Assembly (NCBI GenBank): GCA_021399395.1
Contig: JAAFKJ010000026.1
Coordinates: forward strand, 1-46,223
DNA from: Candidatus Heimdallarchaeota archaeon
GTDB taxonomy: Archaea; Asgardarchaeota; Heimdallarchaeia; Heimdallarchaeales; Heimdallarchaeaceae
DNA: 46,223 bases
Reading direction: 5' to 3'
A program made the position numbers and the translations under genes. Below, one piece after another: positions 9,752 to 21,600 of this stretch. Within the stretch, counting starts at the first letter, position 1, and each line of letters starts with the position of its first letter. The notes under the pieces were generated by a model. It was given only the letters and a program-made list of their open reading frames with translations, searched no databases and had not been told where the DNA came from.

Positions 9752-9925
9752 TTATTTTCCAGCTTCTTTTGCCATTGCAGCAGCTGATAGCTTTCTTCTT
9801 ATTCGTCTAGTGGATATCTCGTTGCTAGTTCTTCTAATAGCCCAGAAGACTAAACCTGTAACTAATCCAATTATTCCCATTGTCAAAAACACACTTACTA
9901 TTTCTGGTATAAATGTGGGAGCCAT
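9752..9925 (-). CDS. Small single-TM protein (57 aa), below the ORF-track cutoff
   Basis: Minus-strand ATG to TAA: MAPTFIPEIVSVFLTMGIIGLVTGLVFWAIRRTSNEISTRRIRRKLSAAAMAKEAGK; TM followed by an Arg-rich tail is protein-like. Confidence 0.5.
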   Translation of the reverse strand: MAPTFIPEIVSVFLTMGIIGLVTGLVFWAIRRTSNEISTRRIRRKLSAAAMAKEAGK

Positions 9926-9998
9926 CTTTTAACACCTACATGAAGTGATTCTCATACATTTTTAAATGTATGGTTCGGTTGTCTGTGTTCTCCCGACT

Positions 9999-10754
9999 TT
10001 AATGAACAAAACTAATTTCCTTTGATTCTTCAATGGTTACTGTCAATTCTTCATTCTCATTATAAAGTATAAGAAGTCCATCATTTCCAATACCCTTACA
10101 CTTATAGGTTTTTGAATTGAAGATGTGTTTCTTTGAATGATTCAGTAGGTTAGTATTATAATCTGAAACAAGATTGGAAATCTGATCGAACATCACTTCT
10201 TCTAGATAGTGGAAAAGGTTTTCTGACAGTTTTTGTCTTAACTCATTTAAGTTAAGCTCAAGATTCAAAGCTTCGAACAAACTAGTTGCTTTAATTTCCT
10301 TTACATCAGCTAAATCTTCTTTAGATGAATTGACATTAAGACCTATCCCAATTAAAAGATGATTCCTACTTTTAGTTAAGATTTCAAGTAGAATGCCACC
10401 AATTTTTTGGTTCTCCAAGTAAATGTCATTTGGCCATTTTATTTCAACATCTATACCACAGAATTCTTTGAGCGTTTTTAGAATGCTCAGAGCTACAGCA
10501 TAATGAATAAATCTCATCTTTTTTGGCTCTAGTAACTCATCAATGACAAATACATACGTTCCATAAAATCCTCCTTTAGGAGAACACCATGTTGAATCAT
10601 CTCTTCCTCTACCAATTGTTTGTTTTTCTGCGAGAATGAGTAGTGGAGTATCTTGGTTCTCACTAATGTGATCCAATACAACATCCATAGTTGATGAAAC
10701 AGAATTATACCTTATAATCCGTAACTTCTCATTATCAAAATTCACAATAAACAC
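9999..10754 (-). CDS. birA: Biotin-[acetyl-CoA-carboxylase] ligase (start probably internal GTG, not 10871)
   Basis: ILAEKQTIGRGRDDSTWCSPKGGFYGTYV, EIKWPNDIYLENQKIGGILLE, LIGIGLNVN; ORF-track start would overlap the divergent gene at 10848. Confidence 0.9.
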   Translation of the reverse strand: MFIVNFDNEKLRIIRYNSVSSTMDVVLDHISENQDTPLLILAEKQTIGRGRDDSTWCSPKGGFYGTYVFVIDELLEPKKMRFIHYAVALSILKTLKEFCGIDVEIKWPNDIYLENQKIGGILLEILTKSRNHLLIGIGLNVNSSKEDLADVKEIKATSLFEALNLELNLNELRQKLSENLFHYLEEVMFDQISNLVSDYNTNLLNHSKKHIFNSKTYKCKGIGNDGLLILYNENEELTVTIEESKEISFVH

Positions 10755-10847
10755 TCTACAGCTGATGATTGATATATCTATGCCATGTGCTTTAAAATTT
10801 TTTAGGATACAAGGAAAAGCTATTTTTATAAGACAATTAAAGGTATT

Positions 10848-12425
10848 ATGATGCCTTCGGAAAAAGAACACATTCCTGAATCTAATAATGATAAATACAT
10901 AGATTTAGAGAAAATGAGAAAACATAGCAAAGAAAGTGGAGGAAGTGAGAAGATAGCTATTCAACATGAGAAAGGAAAGCTTACAGCAAGAGAAAGAATT
11001 ACTATTCTTGTGGATGAAGATTCTTTTCATGAAATTGGTGATTTTGTTACACATCAATCAACTAAATTTGAGATGTCCAGTAATCGACCAATGGGAGATG
11101 GAGTTATAACTGGCTATGCAACAATCAATGAAAGACCTGTGTATGTGTATAGTCAGGATTTCACTGTATTTGGAGGAAGTTTAGGAAGGGCTCAGGCAAC
11201 TAAAATTTGTAAAATAATGGATCTAGCTGTTCAAACAGGGTCTCCTATCATAGGTATTTTAGATTCAGGTGGTGCAAGAATACAAGAAGGAGTAGCTTCT
11301 CTAGCTGGTTATGGAGATATTTTTTATAGAAACTCTCAAGCGTCAGGGGTAATTCCGCAGATATCAGTGATCTTAGGGCCTTGTGCAGGAGGAGCTGTTT
11401 ATTCTCCTGCTTTAACAGATTTTATCCTTATGAATAAGAAAAACTCATTTATGTTTGTCACTGGACCAGAAGTTGTTAAAGCTGTTACTGGTGAAGAAGT
11501 CTCTTTTTATGATTTAGGTGGAAGTGAAGTTCATACCGAAAAAACTGGTGTCTGTCATCTAGTAGGAGAAACAGAAGAACAAACATTACAATTAGTTAAA
11601 AATTTAGTATCATATATCCCCTCAAATAATCTTGATGATTCACCAATCTCTGCAGACTCAATCAAGGAAACTAACCAACTTCTATTGAGAGAGATCTTAC
11701 CTCAACAATCAGATGAACCCTATGATATGAAGGACATCATCAATACGATAATTGATTCTAACAGTTTCCTAGAATTACAAGAGAAATGGGCTAGAAACAT
11801 CGTTATTGGGTTTTCAAGAATACAAGGATCTACAATTGGAATAATAGCCAATCAACCATTATTTTTAGGAGGTGCTATTGATTTCAATGCAGCTGATAAA
11901 GCTTCTAGATTCATTAGATTTTGTGATTCATTCAACATACCTCTTCTGACTTTGGTTGATGTGCCAGGATTCCTTCCAGGAATAAAACAAGAGCATGAGG
12001 GATTAATCAGGCATGGAGCCAAACTTCTTTTTGCCTATTCAGAAGCCACAGTACCAAAGATCTCTGTGATTGTTCGAAAAGCATATGGGGGGGCTTACAT
12101 TGTAATGAGTTCCAAACATTTGGGGACTGATTTGAATCTAGCTTGGCCTACAGCTGAAGTCGCCGTTATGGGTCTAGACGGTGCAAGTAGAATACTTCAC
12201 AAAAACAGACTTAATACTGAAAATAATAAAGATGAAGCTCTTGATAGTTTTGTTGAAGAATACAAGAAGGAATTTGTTAATCCTTACCAGGCAGCTGAAT
12301 TGGGTTATATTGACAAAGTTATCTTTCCTGAAGAAACTAGAAAAGAAATTATCTCAATACTGGAGGTTCTTCAAAATAAGAGAGAGCAATCTCCAAGAAG
12401 AAAACACGGAATCTCTCCAGTTTAA
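10848..12425 (+). CDS. Acyl-CoA carboxylase carboxyltransferase subunit (copy 1)
   Basis: PF01039-type: KGKLTARERI, VYVYSQDFTVFGGSLG, GLLDSGGARIQEGV-type motif, ILGPCAGGAVYSPALTDF, VDVPGFLPG, RKAYGGAYIVMSSKHLG. Confidence 0.95.
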   Translation: MMPSEKEHIPESNNDKYIDLEKMRKHSKESGGSEKIAIQHEKGKLTARERITILVDEDSFHEIGDFVTHQSTKFEMSSNRPMGDGVITGYATINERPVYVYSQDFTVFGGSLGRAQATKICKIMDLAVQTGSPIIGILDSGGARIQEGVASLAGYGDIFYRNSQASGVIPQISVILGPCAGGAVYSPALTDFILMNKKNSFMFVTGPEVVKAVTGEEVSFYDLGGSEVHTEKTGVCHLVGETEEQTLQLVKNLVSYIPSNNLDDSPISADSIKETNQLLLREILPQQSDEPYDMKDIINTIIDSNSFLELQEKWARNIVIGFSRIQGSTIGIIANQPLFLGGAIDFNAADKASRFIRFCDSFNIPLLTLVDVPGFLPGIKQEHEGLIRHGAKLLFAYSEATVPKISVIVRKAYGGAYIVMSSKHLGTDLNLAWPTAEVAVMGLDGASRILHKNRLNTENNKDEALDSFVEEYKKEFVNPYQAAELGYIDKVIFPEETRKEIISILEVLQNKREQSPRRKHGISPV

Positions 12426-12427
12426 CT

Positions 12428-13936
12428 CTATTTTTTATTGTGACCTTGATGTTTTTCAAGTCTATTTATCTCTCTCCATCTACTCTTTTTCTTAGATATC
12501 TTAGTGAGATTTTTATGTACAAGCTTCTTGTTCCCATTAAGAAAACTATCAGTTGTGATTAATGCGGCGAGTTTCAGTTTCTGATGTTGGTCGATCAATT
12601 TCTTCATTCGATTTTCATTTAAGAACAAGTTTGTAATCTCACCCTCTCGAAATTCTGGTGACTTTAGAATTGCTTTGTGCAGATAAATGTTAGTAATAAC
12701 CCCATCTATCTTTAATTCCTTCAACATATTTAGTGATTTTTCAATAGTTTTTTCTCTAGTTGTGCTTTTAACAACTAGCTTACCAACTAGAGAATCATAC
12801 TTGTTTGGAACCAAATAGTTTGGATAGATGAAAGTGTCGAATCGAACATTTTCTTCTACTGGAACTGTGAGATTTGTAATTATACCTGTTTGTGGATAGA
12901 AACCATTGAATGGATTTTCAGCATTTATTCGAAATTCTATAACATGACCATCAAAGATTACTTCTTCTTGTGTGTAGCTCAGCACTTCATTATTAGCGAT
13001 TCTTAATTGCTCAATGACAAGATCTATTCCCGTAATCATTTCGGTTACTGGATGTTCAACTTGGATTCTTGAGTTGATTTCATTGAAGAACAATTGATTG
13101 TTTTTCCAGAGAAACTCTACTGTTCCAATATTTGTATAGGATAAAGATTTAACTAGTGAACAAACCTTCTGGCCAAGGCTATCTATAATCTCTTTTGAGA
13201 GGAAGGAAGGTGCTTCTTCTATAATTTTTTGATGAGCACGTTGGATTGAACACTCTCTATCACCAAGATGTATGATGTTATCGTGATTGTCAGCTAAGAA
13301 CTGTATTTCAATATGTCTGGGACCTTCCAAGTACTTCTCAAGATATACGGCATTATCACCGAATATTTTTTCTGCAACGGACTGGCATTCAATAAAACTT
13401 CTTTCCAAATCTTCATTCTTTTTAACAACCTCTATTCCTCTTCCTCCCGCTCCATATACTGCTTTAATGATAACGGGATAACCTATAGTATCTGCTGCTT
13501 TTTCAGCTTCAGAAATAGAATATATTACACTAGAAGAACCGGGGATAACTTGAAGACCAATTTCTTTTGCACTTTTTTTTGCTTCAAATTTATTGCTCAG
13601 TCTTTTTAGAACAGATGCTTTAGGTCCAACAAAAATCAGATCATTCTTTTCTACTTGTACTGCAAAATTTGCATTTTCACTAAGAAATCCGTAACCTGGA
13701 TGAATACCATCAGATTGAGATTGGATAGCAATATCTATGATTTTTTCAATATTCAGATAAGTCTCTTGAACTGAACCATTTCCTAAACAGAATGCTTCAT
13801 CTGCCATTTTGACATGAAGTGAAGATGTGTCAATATCAGAGAAGATAGCAACTGTTTGGATATTTAAAAATCGGCATGCTCTTATTATTCTTACAGCAAT
13901 TTCTCCACGATTAGCTATAAGGATTTTTTTAAGCAT
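12428..13936 (-). CDS. Biotin carboxylase subunit (copy 1)
   Basis: KKILIANRGEIAVRIIRA, HPGYGFLSEN, GAGGRGIEVV, EKYLEGPRHIEIQFLAD, DRECSIQRAHQKIIEEAPS, EINSRIQVEHPVTEMITGIDL. Confidence 0.95.
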   Translation of the reverse strand: MLKKILIANRGEIAVRIIRACRFLNIQTVAIFSDIDTSSLHVKMADEAFCLGNGSVQETYLNIEKIIDIAIQSQSDGIHPGYGFLSENANFAVQVEKNDLIFVGPKASVLKRLSNKFEAKKSAKEIGLQVIPGSSSVIYSISEAEKAADTIGYPVIIKAVYGAGGRGIEVVKKNEDLERSFIECQSVAEKIFGDNAVYLEKYLEGPRHIEIQFLADNHDNIIHLGDRECSIQRAHQKIIEEAPSFLSKEIIDSLGQKVCSLVKSLSYTNIGTVEFLWKNNQLFFNEINSRIQVEHPVTEMITGIDLVIEQLRIANNEVLSYTQEEVIFDGHVIEFRINAENPFNGFYPQTGIITNLTVPVEENVRFDTFIYPNYLVPNKYDSLVGKLVVKSTTREKTIEKSLNMLKELKIDGVITNIYLHKAILKSPEFREGEITNLFLNENRMKKLIDQHQKLKLAALITTDSFLNGNKKLVHKNLTKISKKKSRWREINRLEKHQGHNKK

Positions 13937-14106
13937 TTGAGAATATTTCAGAAGATGTTTATTAAATTCTTTTATATTTCATACTTTGAAGATAATAGAC
14001 CGCATTCTATTGGGTAGAATTTAAAGTTTGTTTCATTATATGAGTAAAGAATTTTTGGTCATGAAAAGAGATGTCGTTTTTATTCGACTTGTAAGATACT
14101 AGTTTA

Positions 14107-15684
14107 ATGTATCAAAGACCTGAGAATCTAAATGAGATTCAAGAAAATAATATATTTAGTACTCTTCATGATAGAAGGAGAAGGAGTAAAGAGGGAGGAG
14201 GTAAAAAGCGAATTGAGAATCAACACAAGAAAGGAAAATTAACTGCTCGTGAAAGGATTGAGCTATTGGTTGATGAAAATTCATTTAACGAAATAGATTC
14301 ATTTGTAACTCACCAGTCTACAAAATTTGATATGGCAGGCACTAAACCTTATGGTGATGGTGTTGTTACTGGTCATGCGAAAATCTCAGGCAGAACTATT
14401 TACGTTTATAGTCAAGATTTTACAGTTTTTGGTGGGAGTCTAGGAAGAGCTCAAGCAACAAAAATATGCAAAGTGATGGATCTCGCAATTAAAACTGGAA
14501 ATCCTATAATTGGTTTGTTAGATTCTGGTGGTGCTAGAATACAAGAAGGAGTGGCTTCTCTAGCTGGTTATGGAGATATCTTTTACAGAAATACACAAGC
14601 ATCTGGTGTTATTCCGCAGATTTCTGTTATCTTAGGACCATGTGCAGGTGGTGCTGTCTACTCTCCTGCCTTAACTGACTTTGTTCTCATGAACAAAGAG
14701 AATTCATTTATGTTTGTTACAGGTCCAGAAGTAGTTAAGGCTGTAACTGGTGAGGAAATTTCTTTCTATGATCTAGGAGGAAGTAATGTTCATAGTAGTA
14801 TAACTGGAGTATGCCATCTAGTTGGAGAAACTGAAGAAGATACATTAGATTTAGTTAGAAAATTAATGGCTTATCTTCCATCAAATAACCTAAATGATAC
14901 TCCTTCAGATCAGCATCTGCTTGATGTAAATACTCAGCAGAATTTAAGAGAACTCATTCCCGCAGAAGAAGATGAACCTTATGATATGAAAAGCATCTTA
15001 GGGATTATAGTTGATTCAGATAGTTTCCTTGAGCTACAAGAAGATTGGGCAAAGAATATAATAATAGGATTTTCTCGATTGAATGGTAGCACAGTTGGTA
15101 TAGTAGCAAACCAACCCTTGTATCTGGGAGGAGCTATTGATTTTAATGCGGCTGATAAAGCATCAAGATTCATAAGATTTTGTGATTCATTTAATATTCC
15201 GATTCTAACATTCGTTGATGTGCCAGGATTCCTTCCTGGAATAAAGCAAGAACATGAAGGAATTATAAGACACGGCGCAAAACTTCTATTTGCCTATTCA
15301 GAAGCTACTGTTCCGAAGATTTCTGTGATTGTTCGAAAAGCCTATGGGGGGGCTTACATTGTAATGAGTTCCAAACATTTGGGGACTGATGTAAACTTAG
15401 CTTGGCCTACAGCTCAGATAGCTGTAATGGGATCCGAAGGGGCATGTAGGATACTCTATCGCAGTAAATTGATAGGGGTTGATAATCCAGAACAAATCTT
15501 AAAAGAATTCACTGAAAAATTCAAGGAAGAATTCGCTAATCCTTACCAAGCAGCTGAATTAGGTTATGTTGACAAAGTCATTTTTCCAGAGGAGACGAGA
15601 AACGAAATAATTGTCTCTCTCAGTATTTTGAGGAATAAAAGAGAACAAACACCCAGGAGGAAACATGGAATTTTTCCAGTTTAG
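14107..15684 (+). CDS. Acyl-CoA carboxylase carboxyltransferase subunit (copy 2), 5' gene of the megasynthase operon
   Basis: Same length (525 aa) and colinear with copy 1; 9 nt before the megasynthase start. Confidence 0.95.
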   Translation: MYQRPENLNEIQENNIFSTLHDRRRRSKEGGGKKRIENQHKKGKLTARERIELLVDENSFNEIDSFVTHQSTKFDMAGTKPYGDGVVTGHAKISGRTIYVYSQDFTVFGGSLGRAQATKICKVMDLAIKTGNPIIGLLDSGGARIQEGVASLAGYGDIFYRNTQASGVIPQISVILGPCAGGAVYSPALTDFVLMNKENSFMFVTGPEVVKAVTGEEISFYDLGGSNVHSSITGVCHLVGETEEDTLDLVRKLMAYLPSNNLNDTPSDQHLLDVNTQQNLRELIPAEEDEPYDMKSILGIIVDSDSFLELQEDWAKNIIIGFSRLNGSTVGIVANQPLYLGGAIDFNAADKASRFIRFCDSFNIPILTFVDVPGFLPGIKQEHEGIIRHGAKLLFAYSEATVPKISVIVRKAYGGAYIVMSSKHLGTDVNLAWPTAQIAVMGSEGACRILYRSKLIGVDNPEQILKEFTEKFKEEFANPYQAAELGYVDKVIFPEETRNEIIVSLSILRNKREQTPRRKHGIFPV

Positions 15685-15693
15685 GTGATTTGA

Positions 15694-18600
15694 ATGAAAA
15701 CAAGAAGACAAATAATAAACGAGATAGACCCAACTAGAATCATTTGGGGATATTCTCCTAAAGGTATAAGCAATCCACAATTATCTATTGAACTTTCCCA
15801 GAAAGGTGGAGTAGGTCTAGTAGATCTTGAAGGGTTAGATGAACAATCAATTTCAAACATTTTAGAAACTTGTAGTAAAAAAATTCCAAAAGAAAATATT
15901 TGGGGTATAAAACTTTCAGATGTTTCTCAGATTGAAGTGGTAAATAAGATGGAGCATATTCCTATTTTGATAATTCCTAAAAAAATCGAAATAGAGCAGT
16001 TAATGAGTCTAACTTGTGAGTATGATTGGCTTATTGCCGAAGTACGTAATGTAAGTGAAGCACAAGAGAAAACTGAATGGGCTGATTTCTTCCTTGTGAA
16101 AGGTTTTGAATCTGGAGGAAGTATCGGTGAAAAGTCATCTTTTATTCTAATTCAAGAATTTAACGAAGTAGGTTACCCATTCATTATACAAGGTGGAATC
16201 GGTGTTTATAACATAATCAGTGCTCTAATTGGTGGTGCTTTAGGAGTAGTACTTGAAGAACAACTTTTACTACTTCCTGAATGTCCTCTTACAGCTGAAA
16301 CTAAAAAATATCTTGCTTCTCTTGATGAAAATGACACATACATCATCGGTGAAAGTTTTGATAGAAAATTTAGAATAACGGGAAAGATTGCAAACAAATG
16401 GATAAGAGAATTCAAAACAATCGAAAAAACTACAACACAAGATAACTTTCAAGAACTCTCTCAAAAGATAGAGGAAGTTTCTAGAACATCTGCTTTTCTT
16501 GCAGATCAGGAAATAAAAAATTCTTTTATTCCTCTTGGTGTAGGATTGAGGTTTGCAAGTTTTATATCAGACAAATTCGGTGACTTAACCGCTTTCCTGA
16601 GCGGTGTTAAACAGATTATAAGAACCCAAATGGTAAATCTTTCAGACAATTGGTCATTTTCAGAAGAAAACGAATTTGCTATAAGTCTTGGGATCAAACT
16701 TCCAATTATCCAGGGACCAATGGCAAACATAACTGATTCAGCTGATTTTGCTTTACAGGTTTTTAATGAGGGTGCACTTCCAGTTTTAGCCTTCGGAGGA
16801 TTGTTGAAAGAAGAAGCAGAAATTTTATTCAAAGAATTACATGAGAAGTATCCAAAAAGTGCTCCTTATGCTGGAGGAATCATCGGTTTAGAAGTCATGA
16901 AAGAAAGACGAGACGCGCATATCTCATTGATTCAAGAAAACAAAACACCATTATGTTTGGTAGCAGCAGGATCAATACAGTTAGCATCAAGAATTCAGAA
17001 AGCTGGGACAAAAGTTATACTTCACACACCTGCTTTATCCTTCTTCAAAGATGCGATTCAAAATAAAATTGAATATTTGATTTTAGAAGGAAGCGAATGT
17101 GGAGGACACATTGGAATATTAACTTCATTCACTCTTTGGGAATCAATAATTCAGTATGTTGAAAGAGAGAAGAGTAATATCTCTGACAAATTAAAGATTG
17201 TATTTGCTGGAGGGATAAGTGATGATAGAAGTACAGCTATGCTAGCTGGAATGGTATCAAATCATCTTGATTATATCTCCCCAGGAATTCAAATGGGGAC
17301 TGCTTACCTACTTACTGAAGAAATTGTTAAGTGCAAAGCTTTAACCTCAATATATCAAGAACATGTTCTAAATTCTTCTGAAACAAAAGTGATAGGAACA
17401 ACAGTAAATACCAGAGCTAGAGCTATTCCTTCTGAGTTTGTTGAAACGACATTGAAACTAGAATTGGAAAGAATCAGAGAAGGTATGTCTATCCATGATA
17501 GAAAGAAAGTATATGAGAAAGACAATTTAGGCGCTTTACGAATTGCAGGTAAAGCTGAAATTTGGAATGAGAAGTATAAACCTGGAGGAGCTTCTACCCA
17601 ATTTGTTTCAGCAAGCAAGAAGATTCAAGAGAGTAAAGGCTGTTATATGGCAGGCGAGCTTATAGGTCTTAAAAGAAACATTCTGAGAATTAGAGACTTA
17701 CATCATGATGTTGTTAAGTCAGGAAAAATTTATGCCACGCAACAAATTGCTGAACTTGAAAAGATTCATCTCGATGCAGTGACTTCAGATGTCCAGATCA
17801 AAGAGTCTATTTCACTTCCTATAAAGAATAGAGTAGCAATAGTCGGGATGGGATGTATTCTTCCAGATGCTGAAAATATTAGCCAATTCTGGACCAATAT
17901 TATACAGAAAAAATATTCAATCACTGAAATCTCTGACGAAAGATGGAAAGCCTCACTGCATTTTGATGAAGATAAAACAGCTGAGAACAAAACCTATTCA
18001 AAGATTGGTTCATTTATCAAAGAATACAATTTTGATTCAATTAGATATCGCATTCCACCAAAAATAGCTGAAAGAATGGATGATGTTCAAAAATGGTCAT
18101 TAGATTCAGCGAGACAAGCTCTAGAAGATGCTGGAATTCCGACTGATGGCAAATTAAAATTACCTATTGCAGTAATTGTGGGAAACTCTTTGGGGGGTGA
18201 AATTCAACGAAATACCAACAAGTTATTCTTTGTACCAGAATTCATTGAAGAAATAAAAACAAACATAGTATTTCAAGAATTAACTGAAGAAAAACAAAAG
18301 AATATGATCAACCATCTATTAGATTTTTCAAAAAAGCACTATCCATCTATTACTGAAGATTCGATGCCAGGTGAATTATCAAATATAATTGCTGGAAGAA
18401 TAGCAAATGTGTTCAATTTGATAGGTAAATCTATGACAACAGATGCTGCTTGTGCATCTAGTGTGGCAGCGATTGATACAGCTGTAAATTCATTACTCTC
18501 GGGGGAAATTAATGTTGTTTTAACAGGAGGAGCTGATAGATCTATGGATGTTGCTACCTATGTTAAATTCAGTAAAATTGGTGCTTTATCTGGGACAGGA

Positions 18601-21600
18601 ACTAGACCTTTTGATGAAAATGCAGATGGATTTGTTATGGGCGAAGGAGCTGGATTTATTGTCCTAAAGCGACTGGAAGATGCACTGACTGATGGTAATA
18701 AGATTTACGCAGTAATTTCTTCTATCGGTTCATCTTCTGATGGTAAAGGAAAGGGAATAACTGCACCAAATCCAGAAGGTCAAAAACGAGCTATAGAAAG
18801 AGCAATGGAAAAAGCGCAAATTGATACAAATGAAGTTGATTACATTGAAGCACATGGTACTTCAACAGTAGTTGGGGATGCAGTTGAACTTCAAGTTCTA
18901 GAGGGAATTTTTAAAGACAGAACAAGTGATCACAAATTAAATGTGAGTTCAATAAAGAGTCAAATAGGTCATCTAAAGAGTGCATCTGGTATTGCATCAA
19001 TAATTAAAGCTTCATTGGCACTTTATCATAAGAAACTACCTCCATCAATAAATGTGGAAAAACCAAATCCAAATATTGATTGGAATAATTCTAAGTTAAG
19101 AATAAACACAGAAGTTTCAGAGTGGAACTCCTCTTCATCTGTTGTAGCCAGAGTTGGTGTATCTGCATTTGGCTTTGGTGGTGCTAATTACCATGCTATA
19201 TTGGAAGAATTTAATCCAGCAAAAATACAATATGAAAAGAAACCACAATTATCAATATCTGAAAATATCCAAGAGGAAATTGACCAATCACAAATTTCTC
19301 TTCAGAGCATAAAACCCAAACTATGTTACATGTTTACTGGTCAGGGAAGTCAATATCTTGGAATGGCTAAACAGCTATATGAAAACTCAGAAATTGTTAA
19401 GGAATACTTTGAAAAAGCTGAACAAATCTGGTATGGTTATTACACTTATAGCTTCAAAGAAATTGTTTTTGGTTCAGAAAAACTCTCTAATGAATCAAAT
19501 AAGAAGAGACTAACTGATACAAAGTTTACCCAACCAGCGATTTTCGTTGTAGATGTCTCTATTGCTAGCTTGTTAGCAGAAGAAGGAATCGAACCAAATA
19601 TAGTCGCAGGCCATAGTTTGGGTGAGTATGCGGCTTTAGTTATAGCAGGAGCACTTTCTTTCGAAGATGGGTTAAAAGCAGTCATTGAACGTGGAAGATC
19701 TATGAGTCGAGCTGGGAATTCTGTACCAGGTGCAATGGCAGCTATACTTGCACCGATTAACCAAGTTCATGAAATCGTGAAAGGAGTGAAAAATTGTTAT
19801 GTCACTGTCGCAAATTACAACTCTAAAAACCAAACAGTTGTTTCTGGTGAAATAGAAGGAATTGAGCAAGTATTAGAAATTTCTAAACAGAAAGGAATTA
19901 CTGCTAAGCGATTAAATGTATCAACTGCATTTCATTCAAAGATTGTTAAATCTGTTGAAGAAGAGATGGAAAAAGTACTTTCTAGAATAGAATTTAATGA
20001 ACCAAAGATCCCAGTTTATAGTAATGCTACAGGAAAAGTTTATCCACCAAAACCAGAAGAAATAAGAAAATTACTTGTTCAACAAATTAGTTCATCAGTT
20101 CTTTGGGTTAACGAAATTCAAAATATCTACAATGCAGGAGCGAGATTCTTTGTAGAGATAGGTCCGAAAAAGGCTTTATTCTCATTTGTTAAAGATATTC
20201 TGCAAGATAAAACAGATATCTCGGCATTTACTACATTGATACCAAAACAAAACGAAATTGAAACAGTAGAAACTACGGTGAATCAGATACGACAGTTTAT
20301 TGATCCTGCTTCTCTAGCTGATTTAGACCCACAATTCAAGAAAATTAAAACAGAACAAGAAATAGTATTTCCTGGAGAAATAGCTGTTTCACCAGATTCT
20401 GATTTTCAAAGTTTTGTTAGAAATAATAGTAATTATCTTGAAAATATTTTGAAATCTGGGTATGAACTTTATTCTAATTATTTAGGAGAAAATGAAGAAG
20501 TCAAATCAGCTAAATCTGTAGCTCCAGTTAGACATCAGCTGATAGGAGTGACAGGAGTTGGAGTTGGTTTTCCAGGAAAAAGTAGAAATGTTTTTGATGA
20601 TGGGAATATCGATGCAATTCTCTCAGGGGAGAATCTCATTGATTCAATAAGAGAAGATATTCGACAAAACATGTTAGACAAGAATATCAATCGTCTTGTT
20701 AAATCTCCAGAAGGAATAGCTTCATTTGAAGAAATTGATGAATTAACAAAAGTAATTAATTTAGCTGGTCAATTGGGGAATTTCGATCCTGTTGGAGATT
20801 TTAAATTAGATGAAAAACTTTTGAGTTCTCTTGACATAACCTTTCAATTAGCAATCTGTGCAGGTTTAGAAGCTTTAAATAATGCAGGTATCCCATTAGT
20901 GAAATCTTCTTTCAGAACTTCTACTGGAAAAGTTCTAGAAGGCGACTGGGCATTACCTGAACCTCTTCAAGATGAAACTGGTATAATATTTGCTTCTGCT
21001 TTTCCAGGATATGATAATCTTGTCAAGGAAATACAAGAACAAACTAACTCAGATAATGATAAGAAATTTAGCAGAAATTTCTTATTCAAAATTTTATCAA
21101 TGGGTCATTCTCAATTTGCTCAGTTGATTAAAGCGAAAGGACCTAATACACAGATTAATGCTGCATGTGCCTCTACTACTCAAGCGATTGGTATTGCAGA
21201 AGACTGGATTCGAATTGGTCGATGTAATAGAGTTATTGTAATAGCAGCTGATGATGCATCTAGTGAAAATTTGCTCCCATGGCTTGGATCTGGATTTCTA
21301 GCTGCTGGAGGTGTAACAACTGAAGAAAAAGTTGAAAATGCCGCGCTCCCATTTGGTAAAAACAGACATGGTCTGATAATAGGATCTGCTGCAGCTGCTC
21401 TGATACTTGAGAATGAAGATGCCTATAATATGAGAGGAGTTAAACCCATTGTTGACCTGATTGGTTCATCATTTTTGAATAGTGGATTTCATGGTTCAAG
21501 ATTGGATGTTCAACATATTTCCAAAGCTTTCCAAAACTTTGTGGAAAAGATTGAAGAGCAATACCATATTCCAAGAAAGAGTTTAGCAGAAGAAGGAATG

